Below are positions 57,749 to 64,000 of a DNA stretch of 64,000 nucleotides, piece after piece. The position numbers and the translations under genes are program-made. The notes below the pieces were generated by a model. It saw only the letters and a list, made by a program, of their open reading frames with translations, did not search any database and was not told the origin of the DNA. The stretch spans positions 1-64,000 of the forward strand of contig DHMX01000027.1 in the NCBI GenBank assembly GCA_002406015.1, read 5' to 3'. The number at the start of each line of letters is the position of its first letter. The first letter of the stretch is position 1. This DNA comes from Lachnospiraceae bacterium UBA4631 (GTDB lineage Bacteria > Bacillota > Clostridia > Lachnospirales > Lachnospiraceae).

Positions 57749-60184
57749 ATGTCAATAAAGAAGTCACTGCAATCATCCATGGTAGTTGTAGCAAGTATAC
57801 CGGTTTTTATTTTTGCTATCTTTACTGTTCTGATTGTGTTTCAAAATTATCTGAATATTTCAAGAGAAACCGCAAAAAATATTGCATTTAATTATCAACA
57901 GGGCTTTACCGCCCTGCTAAATACGCAGAAGGTAGAATCCGAATCTATTTCCAAAAACAGTGAATTAGCGACGGTTATGTTGAAAAAATATAACAATCCG
58001 GATATTGACCTTCGTAATGATACCATGTCACAAATCAGCATTCATCGTATGCTGGAGCAGGCATCCAGTAATTTCAGCAATCATGTTGTCTACAGCGTAT
58101 ATGACATGGAGGGGTATCTGACCTATAGCTCCGATAACAGTCTGGTCGGTGATTACAGCCACTATGTTGAAGATATAGCTCCTACTATGGAGCATGCTCA
58201 AATCAATTCCAGCATGGAACTTAACGGAATGTCGGATGCCATCCATATCTTAACTCCGATTATGGTTAAGGATACCTATTACATTGGTGTGATTGTTGCA
58301 AGTATTGATGCTTCTTATTTTGAAGATTTTCTTTCCGAGCAGGACAACACCTATCTGTTGGATACAGCCTCCAACAGTCTGCTGGGTCTGACCTTTGATA
58401 ATTCACAGGTTAAACGGGAAGCCATTACATGCCTGATACATAACGAAAATTCCGAATCCGATCTTATCGGAACCATTCAGGTTCGTAACGGTGTCCGTAC
58501 CGAAATGTATGGCTACAGTATCATACCTGAATATCACTGGATTTATCTTGTCGAGCAGGATATGAGTATGTATAATTCCCTTTTGCAGTCAATTCCTCTG
58601 CTGATGGTCGGAGTTATCATTTTCCTGCTTATCATTACCATTGCATTCAGCTCCCGCCTGTCGAAAGCCTATTGCAATCCTATTTATGATTTGAAGGATA
58701 AAATGCTGCAGGCATCACAGGGAAATCTGAATGTACACTGTGAAATCCAATCCGAGGACGAGTTCGGAGAGCTGTCCCAGCATTTTAACGATATGATGCA
58801 GATTATATCCAACAACCACGATAAGCTGGTGGATACCAAGCAGCAGTTAGAAAGCAGTCAGGAAGAATTAGAAACCAATCTTCTGCAGATTAAGAAGCTG
58901 GCATATACCGATACCTTAACCGGTCTTGCTAACCGCGTTGCCTTTATGACGCATGCCAATGAGCTGTTTCATCAGGCAGGAAGCTTTATAAAGCGTGCAA
59001 TTCTTTTTATTGACTTAGATAATTTCAAGAATGTAAATGATACGCTGGGACATGACTATGGTGATTTACTGTTACAGCAGATTGCAGAAAAGCTGTCCGC
59101 CCTTATGTCAGAGGATGACCTTCTTGCCCGTACCGGTGGTGACGAATTTCTGGTACTGCGAAATCAGGTTCACACGCAGGACGAATTAGACCAGTTTGCT
59201 TCCCAATTGATTGCGATTTCCAATCATCCGTTCCACCTGAATGATGAGGTGGTTCATGTATCTATGAGTATTGGTATTGCTATTTTCCCGCAAAACGGAT
59301 TAACCATCAACGAATTGATTAAGAATGCGGATATTGCCATGTATTCGGCTAAGCAGGCAGGTAAGAGCGGGTATCGTTTCTTTAACAGCTCCATGGAGGA
59401 TGAGGTTAATCATAAGAACGAATTAGAGGAAATATTAAGAAATGCTATCCAGAACCGGGAGGTCTATCTGGTATATCAGCCGCAATGTGATATTGCAACC
59501 GGACAGATTACCGGATGTGAAGCATTGATGCGGCTGCGAAACGGGTATCTCGGACAGATTTCACCATCAGAATTTATCCCGATTGCAGAAGAATCCGGTA
59601 TCATCAATGAACTGGGTGCATGGGCATTAGAGCATGCATGTGATTTCAACAAGCAATTGCTGGATGCCGGTTACGGACCGATTACCATGTCCGTCAATGT
59701 ATCCCTCACACAGTTAAAGGCTCCGGACTTTTTACAACGTGTACTGGATATTCTGGACCGTACAAAGCTTCCTCCGAAATATCTGGAGTTAGAGGTTACG
59801 GAAAGTGTTATGATGCAGTCCATGGAACAAAACATTGAGATTATCAATCAATTACGCAGTCTGGGGATTCGTATTGCATTGGATGATTTCGGAACCGGTT
59901 ATTCTTCCTTTAACTACCTTACCAAAATTCCAATCGATACCTTGAAGATGGACAAGTCCTTCGTTGATAATATCAGTACCGATTCTAAGGATTGTTACAT
60001 TGCAGAAACTATTATTTCGCTAGCACATAAATTAAATATCAGCGTTGTTGCAGAGGGTGTTGAGGAATCCGACCAGCTTCGTATCTTACAGGAAAACTCC
60101 TGCGATATTCTGCAGGGATACCTGTTCAGTAAGCCGATTCCGGATGAACACTATCGCAGCCTGTTGGAAATTAATCAACTGTAA
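57749..60184 (+). CDS. Membrane GGDEF-EAL protein (c-di-GMP synthase/phosphodiesterase)
   Basis: The 811-residue product has TM1 at about 11-31, an extracytoplasmic Cache-like sensor (32-278), TM2 (281-300), HAMP (302-355), a short coiled coil, GGDEF (383-545; motif GGDEF at 463-467 intact) and EAL (560-805; EAL at 591-593, with LEVTESV, DDFGTGYSS, KMDKSFV and VVAEGVE). Both domains look catalytically competent. The inhibitory RxxD site before GGDEF is missing (SEDD in its place), so no product feedback is expected there. The divergent CheX-like gene suggests a shared signalling route. Confidence 0.93.
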   Translation: MSIKKSLQSSMVVVASIPVFIFAIFTVLIVFQNYLNISRETAKNIAFNYQQGFTALLNTQKVESESISKNSELATVMLKKYNNPDIDLRNDTMSQISIHRMLEQASSNFSNHVVYSVYDMEGYLTYSSDNSLVGDYSHYVEDIAPTMEHAQINSSMELNGMSDAIHILTPIMVKDTYYIGVIVASIDASYFEDFLSEQDNTYLLDTASNSLLGLTFDNSQVKREAITCLIHNENSESDLIGTIQVRNGVRTEMYGYSIIPEYHWIYLVEQDMSMYNSLLQSIPLLMVGVIIFLLIITIAFSSRLSKAYCNPIYDLKDKMLQASQGNLNVHCEIQSEDEFGELSQHFNDMMQIISNNHDKLVDTKQQLESSQEELETNLLQIKKLAYTDTLTGLANRVAFMTHANELFHQAGSFIKRAILFIDLDNFKNVNDTLGHDYGDLLLQQIAEKLSALMSEDDLLARTGGDEFLVLRNQVHTQDELDQFASQLIAISNHPFHLNDEVVHVSMSIGIAIFPQNGLTINELIKNADIAMYSAKQAGKSGYRFFNSSMEDEVNHKNELEEILRNAIQNREVYLVYQPQCDIATGQITGCEALMRLRNGYLGQISPSEFIPIAEESGIINELGAWALEHACDFNKQLLDAGYGPITMSVNVSLTQLKAPDFLQRVLDILDRTKLPPKYLELEVTESVMMQSMEQNIEIINQLRSLGIRIALDDFGTGYSSFNYLTKIPIDTLKMDKSFVDNISTDSKDCYIAETIISLAHKLNISVVAEGVEESDQLRILQENSCDILQGYLFSKPIPDEHYRSLLEINQL

Positions 60185-60210
60185 GCTCTTTGCTCACGTA
60201 AACCAAAATC

Positions 60211-60275
60211 AAAAAGGGCATCCGATAAATTCCGTAAGTTATATATCACGAACAGAATTTATCGGATGCCCTTTT
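60211..60275. terminator. Bidirectional terminator, 21-bp stem
   Basis: AAAAGGGCATCCGATAAATTC and its complement form an unusually long perfect stem with a loop of about 22 bases. T runs follow on both strands. It serves the convergent GGDEF-EAL and cell wall hydrolase genes. Confidence 0.9.
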
Positions 60276-60314
60276 GTTATAGTTACCGTTTTTATGTTTA
60301 TACTTGTATCTTTC

Positions 60315-61478
60315 CTAGTGGAAGCAATGATTTCCGATAATCGTATAATCACCGTATGCCGCATAGTTCGCATATTTTACATTAATGAAGCACATATATC
60401 CGCCTATATTGTTCACACCGGATAATGCCTCATTTGCTGCCTGCTGTGCCTGTGCTAACGGTCCGTTATTCAAATAGCTTGTCATAACACTTCCGTTTAC
60501 AGAAGGGAACTGTCCCTTTGCATAAATAACATCACTGATGGTACTTCCGTAGTATCCGCTATGCAGCCGGTTCAATACTACATTTGCAACTGCCAACTGG
60601 CCTTCATACGGCTCATATCCGGCTTCCATACTTATCAGACATGCCAACAGGTATGCATCATCATAGGATGCCTGTGTCGGCTCCTGCTGGGTAGTTTCCA
60701 CTTCCGTTCCTGCTGCTTCTGCCTGTTCCTGTGCTGCCTGTGTCTCTGCCGCCTTTGCCGCTGCAATTCGTGCCAGCTCTTCTTCTATGGTAATTGCCGT
60801 ATCCAGCTTATATTCTACGGATAAATAATCGGCAGATACATAACCATACCAGTTTTCATTCATCAGAACTCCATACCAGCCGTCTAAGGTCTCCGTTACA
60901 TATATCTCGTCGTCCTTCTCTAACATACCGATTGCTTCGGAATTAACATCTGCATCCCGTCGAACCTTAACAATATCACCGGTTACGGTTCCGACATTTT
61001 TTCCATATTCCTCCGCCAGAGGTTCTGCATCCTTACCGGATAAAATGTACTCGGTCTTTACATAACCGCTGACATTTCCGGATGTAATCTGTGTCCAGTC
61101 TCCTTCGGTTCCTACAATATCACCGACACAACCGGGATACATCTTTCCAACTACCTCCGATTCTGTAGATGCGGATGCTCTTACATTTAAGGTGTCCGTA
61201 ATATTTGCAATAAATCTGCCGTCATATGGAGATGGCTCCGGTGTCGCTACTACCTGTACATCCACAGCTTCTGTGGAGCTTTCCAGAAAGCCCTCGTAAA
61301 TATCACTGCCCTCCATGGTTGCCATGGCAGTCCGTTCTGCAAGTCCGATTTCCATTTTTCCGGAATCTTTGATTGCATCCCACTTTAAGCTCAAGGCTGT
61401 CACCAGAACTCCGACTGTCAATCCGCCAAGCACAAGCTTCCCGATTACGTGTTGCTTTCTAATTTCCTTCCGTTTCAT
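60315..61478 (-). CDS. SH3-domain cell wall hydrolase, SleB-like
   Basis: The 387-residue product has an N-terminal membrane anchor or signal (about 12-30, LVLGGLTVGVLVTALSL), two SH3b domains (about 88-148 and 160-222, each with the NVRA/KVRRDA..(E)xxG pattern), an A/E/Q-rich linker (232-265) and a C-terminal hydrolase_2 domain as in the spore cortex enzyme SleB: LLACLISMEAGYEPYEGQLAVANVVLNRL, QFPSVNGS, GGYMCFINVK. The family glutamate is E277 or nearby (SMEAG). It is exported and cuts peptidoglycan. A WalR-like box overlaps its start site of transcription. Confidence 0.9.
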   Translation of the reverse strand: MKRKEIRKQHVIGKLVLGGLTVGVLVTALSLKWDAIKDSGKMEIGLAERTAMATMEGSDIYEGFLESSTEAVDVQVVATPEPSPYDGRFIANITDTLNVRASASTESEVVGKMYPGCVGDIVGTEGDWTQITSGNVSGYVKTEYILSGKDAEPLAEEYGKNVGTVTGDIVKVRRDADVNSEAIGMLEKDDEIYVTETLDGWYGVLMNENWYGYVSADYLSVEYKLDTAITIEEELARIAAAKAAETQAAQEQAEAAGTEVETTQQEPTQASYDDAYLLACLISMEAGYEPYEGQLAVANVVLNRLHSGYYGSTISDVIYAKGQFPSVNGSVMTSYLNNGPLAQAQQAANEALSGVNNIGGYMCFINVKYANYAAYGDYTIIGNHCFH

Positions 61479-61542
61479 AATAATTCTCCCTGTCCTGTTA
61501 TCCGGTTCTCGTCTACCAAGATTCAGATTACTATTACTTTTT

Positions 61543-61569
61543 TGTTATAAAATGTTACATTTTTGTTAC
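61543..61569 (+). promoter_or_regulatory. WalR-like box at the cell wall hydrolase promoter
   Basis: TGTTAC-ATTTT-TGTTAC (61553-61569) matches the WalR (YycF) consensus TGTWAH-N5-TGTWAH. A third hexamer, TGTTAT (61543-61548), precedes it after four bases. It covers roughly +1 to +27 of the minus-strand transcript, a repressing position. Confidence 0.6.
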
Positions 61570-61575
61570 AAACAA

Positions 61576-61604
61576 ACTATAGCAGATTGCTTCTTGCATG
61601 TCAA
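61576..61604 (-). promoter_or_regulatory. Promoter of the cell wall hydrolase gene
   Basis: On the minus strand consensus -35 TTGACA (61599-61604), a 17-bp spacer and -10 TATAGT (61576-61581), giving a leader of about 90 bases. Confidence 0.8.
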
Positions 61605-61708
61605 GTCAGCCTATGTCATAATCATTTTGAGAAAAGTTGTTTAAATGTTACAGATTTCATCTAACATAGGCAAAATTATTTTCTGATATTGTAAAAAGGA
61701 GTATATCC

Positions 61709-62431
61709 ATGGGGCAAATTCGTTTAGATAAATATCTTGCAGATGCCGGTATTGGCAGCCGCAGTCAGGTAAAACTATATATAAAGAAAAAACAGGTTCG
61801 GGTAAATGACATTCCTGCCTCCTCCGGCGACCAAAAAATATGTCCGGAGACAGATTCTGTCACATATCAGGGTGTTCCTGTCTGTCATGAAGCCTATGTT
61901 TATTACCTGTTAAATAAACCTGCCGGCTATGTCAGTGCAACCAATGACAATACCTGTGCAACCGTACTGGAATTAATTGCGGATTCTACTCACACCGACT
62001 TATTTCCGGTGGGTCGTCTGGATAAGGATACGGAAGGGCTATTGTTAATTACAAATGACGGTGCTTTGGCACATCAATTATTATCTCCCCGCAAGCACGT
62101 AGAAAAAACCTACTATGCAGAGGTGGACAGCCCCATTCCTCCCGATGCCGTCGATGCTTTTCTGGAAGGCATTGATATTGGGGATGATAAACTGACACGT
62201 CCTGCAACGCTTGAGCTTCTGTCTCCGCTCAGTGCGAACCTCACCATTCATGAAGGCCGCTTCCATCAGGTAAAGCGAATGTTCCAAGCCATCGGCTGCA
62301 AGGTAACTTATCTGAAGCGTATCCGTATGGGAACGCTCTGCTTAGATGCTGACCTTGCCTCCGGCAGCTATCGCCCTTTGACAACAGCCGAAATCGAAGC
62401 ACTTCAACACACTGACGCATTGACACAGTAA
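61709..62431 (+). CDS. rsuA: 16S rRNA pseudouridine synthase RsuA-like
   Basis: The 240-residue product has an S4 RNA-binding domain (about 4-50, IRLDKYLADAGIGSRSQVKLYIKKKQV) and the RsuA/RluB-type catalytic core with D105 in VGRLDKDTEGLLLIT. The family modifies 16S (RsuA) or 23S (RluB/E/F) uridine; the sequence is closest to small-subunit enzymes such as B. subtilis YtzG/RsuA, but the exact target cannot be told. Start after AAAAAGGAG. tyrA follows 58 bases later. Confidence 0.9.
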   Translation: MGQIRLDKYLADAGIGSRSQVKLYIKKKQVRVNDIPASSGDQKICPETDSVTYQGVPVCHEAYVYYLLNKPAGYVSATNDNTCATVLELIADSTHTDLFPVGRLDKDTEGLLLITNDGALAHQLLSPRKHVEKTYYAEVDSPIPPDAVDAFLEGIDIGDDKLTRPATLELLSPLSANLTIHEGRFHQVKRMFQAIGCKVTYLKRIRMGTLCLDADLASGSYRPLTTAEIEALQHTDALTQ

Positions 62432-62489
62432 ATTTTTCACGTTACAATGTTGTAGGAACGAATTTGAAACAGAAAAGGAAGCGTTTATT

Positions 62490-63596
62490 ATGCATATATC
62501 AAAACCATTTACAATCGGTTTCGTCGGGCTGGGACTTATCGGAGGTTCCATTGCCAAGTCCATACGCCGAATCTTTCCTGATTATACCATTCTGGCATAT
62601 GATGTAGATTCAGAAGCCCTTAAGGAAGCCGTTGCTGACGGAACCGTTCATCAGGCTGTTACGAAAATCGGCAAGGAATTTCACTCTTGTAATTACATTT
62701 TTTTGTGTGCTCCGGTTCATTATAACATTCAATATCTGCCAATTCTTAAGCAATACATGAATCCTTCCTGTATCTTAACCGATGTTGGCAGTGTTAAGAC
62801 GGATATTTATCAGGCGGTACTGGACGAGCAGCTAACGGATGTATTTATCGGTGGGCATCCGATGGTCGGTTCTGAGCGTTCCGGTTACAGTGCCGCCCAT
62901 GACCATTTAATTGAAAATGCTTACTATTTCATCACGCCTTCCTCCACCGTTTCACAGGAACGCATTGATGAATTTAGTACCTTTATTGAAGATTTGGGTG
63001 CGATTACCATTATTTACTCGCCTGCAAGACATGACCAGACTACTGCTTATATCAGCCATATTCCGCACATTATAGCGGCAGAGCTGGTGAATCTGGTGAA
63101 AAAAAATGACGATTCCAAGGGTATGAACCGGCAATTAGCCGCCGGTGGTTTTAAGGATATTACTCGTATCGCATCCTCTAACCCGGTAATCTGGGAGCAT
63201 ATTCTTCTGAGCAATTCGAACAACATTGTTGCGGGGCTTGAGGAATATCAGGAGGACCTTCAACAGATTATCGATGCCATTCATAAGCGGGATGATGCTT
63301 ATATTCATGATTTTTTTGAAGCTGCCAGACAGTATCGGGATTCCATTCCGAATAATGCTACCGGTGTGATTCGGATGAATTATGAAATATTTGCGGATAT
63401 TCCGGATGAAGCCGGTGCCATTGAAGGGGTTCTCCATACTATCAGTACGGCAGGTATCAGTATTAAAAACCTTGGAATTTCCCATAATCGTGAGGATGAG
63501 GAGGGAGTTCTTCGTATCTCCTTCTATCAGAAAAACGATGCTTCAAACGCCGCACAGCTTTTACGGGATGCCGGTTATACCGTTTATGAACGCTAA
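62490..63596 (+). CDS. tyrA: Prephenate dehydrogenase with ACT domain
   Basis: The enzyme converts prephenate to 4-hydroxyphenylpyruvate in tyrosine synthesis. The 368-residue product has the NAD loop GFVGLGLIGGSIAKSI (about 10-25), GGHPMVGSERSG, the substrate region YISHIPHIIAAEL, and a C-terminal ACT domain (298-368, EIFADIPDEAGAIEGVLHTISTAGISIKNLGI) for tyrosine feedback. Start follows AAAGGAAG. aroA follows 25 bases later in an aromatic amino acid operon. Confidence 0.96.
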   Translation: MHISKPFTIGFVGLGLIGGSIAKSIRRIFPDYTILAYDVDSEALKEAVADGTVHQAVTKIGKEFHSCNYIFLCAPVHYNIQYLPILKQYMNPSCILTDVGSVKTDIYQAVLDEQLTDVFIGGHPMVGSERSGYSAAHDHLIENAYYFITPSSTVSQERIDEFSTFIEDLGAITIIYSPARHDQTTAYISHIPHIIAAELVNLVKKNDDSKGMNRQLAAGGFKDITRIASSNPVIWEHILLSNSNNIVAGLEEYQEDLQQIIDAIHKRDDAYIHDFFEAARQYRDSIPNNATGVIRMNYEIFADIPDEAGAIEGVLHTISTAGISIKNLGISHNREDEEGVLRISFYQKNDASNAAQLLRDAGYTVYER

Positions 63597-63621
63597 GTCT
63601 TACACTTGAAAGGAGCTTACT

Positions 63622-64000
63622 ATGATTTTCACACGAACCCAATCACTTCAGGGCATTTTGACTGTTCCCGGTGACAAATCCATATCCCATCGTTGTATCA
63701 TGCTTGGAGCCTTGGCAGAAGGAACTACAGAGGTACATGGCTTTCTTCAAGGTGCCGACTGTCTTTCTTCCATTGCATGCTTTGAGAAAATGGGTGTTAC
63801 CATTGACAATTCCGGAGAACTTGTCCGGATTCATGGACTTGGCTTGCATCATTTAAAAAGCCCTTCCGATATTCTGGATGTTGGCAATAGCGGAACCACT
63901 ACCCGGTTAATGTCCGGTATTCTGGCTGCCCAACCCTTTACAAGTATGATTGATGGGGATGCTTCTATCCGGAAACGTCCCATGAAACGGATTATGACTC
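63622..64000 (+). CDS. aroA: 3-phosphoshikimate 1-carboxyvinyltransferase, 5' part
   Basis: The open frame runs off the right edge; about 126 codons are visible. ATG 63622 follows AAAGGAG. The N-terminus (LTVPGDKSISHRCIMLGALAEGTTEV) and GNSGTTTRLMSGILA identify EPSP synthase of the shikimate pathway, which joins phosphoenolpyruvate to shikimate 3-phosphate. It is cotranscribed with tyrA. Confidence 0.96.
   Translation, partial: MIFTRTQSLQGILTVPGDKSISHRCIMLGALAEGTTEVHGFLQGADCLSSIACFEKMGVTIDNSGELVRIHGLGLHHLKSPSDILDVGNSGTTTRLMSGILAAQPFTSMIDGDASIRKRPMKRIMT

Noticed and set aside
61609..61671. 8-bp inverted repeat GCCTATGT/ACATAGGC in the rsuA upstream region
   Set aside because: Arms are short and 47 bases apart; chance occurrence is likely and no terminator or operator role is evident.

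Overview
The window is a chromosomal segment of a Gram-positive, spore-forming Bacillota, most probably Lachnospiraceae (Roseburia/Coprococcus/Agathobacter-like). Grounds: an alpha/beta-type small acid-soluble spore protein, the gene orders tig-clpP-clpX-lon-engB and rho-rpmE-yqhQ-prmC-prfA, a DUF5688 protein, a surface protein ending in SPKTGD plus membrane helix plus basic tail, purine-rich ribosome binding sites (GGAGG/AGGAGG), and textbook sigma-A promoters with 17-bp spacers. Family assignments come from reading the proteins; no database search was run.

Layout. 1-7.4 kb (mostly minus strand): start of an ABC transporter, small membrane protein, rarA, a tetR-response regulator pair, then a decayed patch (broken GNAT acetyltransferase and a duplicated tetR 3' end) beside a membrane protein-tetR-alpha/beta hydrolase operon. 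7.5-12.3 kb: cold shock protein, DUF5688 protein, an ECF S component-DUF1893-hisC operon, and an isolated KilA-N gene. 12.4-17.9 kb: rho, rpmE (with a structured leader), yqhQ, prmC, prfA. 18-19.8 kb: malic enzyme and DUF4364. 19.8-26.1 kb: protein quality control operon tig-clpP-clpX-lon-engB. 26.1-31.9 kb: spore protein and a 1755-residue surface protein. 32-34.7 kb: beta-CASP metallohydrolase and intracellular subtilase. 34.7-49 kb: amino-acid biosynthesis on the minus strand (leuC, leuD, phosphatase, leuB, ilvD, ilvB, serC, serA, asd, small membrane protein, aconitase-like hydratase), with a divergent LysR regulator next to leuC. 49-54.2 kb: an LtaS-like membrane domain protein without its enzyme domain, and purL. 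54.2-60.2 kb: a pair of M14/AstE-type proteins (one with intact zinc ligands, one without), CheY, a CheX-like protein, and a GGDEF-EAL enzyme. 60.2-64 kb: SH3/SleB-type cell wall hydrolase, rsuA, tyrA and the start of aroA.

Most of the window is housekeeping. The least explained parts are: the M14 enzyme/pseudoenzyme pair with complementary motif losses; the stand-alone LtaS-like membrane module with in-frame 84-bp repeats; a Rho factor with a 45-bp-repeat insertion; a KilA-N gene containing a 26-bp perfect palindrome; a 74-bp imperfect duplication of a tetR tail flanking a membrane protein gene; a terminator hidden inside a convergent coding sequence; and a WalR-like box at a cell wall hydrolase promoter. 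No CRISPR array, rRNA, tRNA, transposase or integrase was found.
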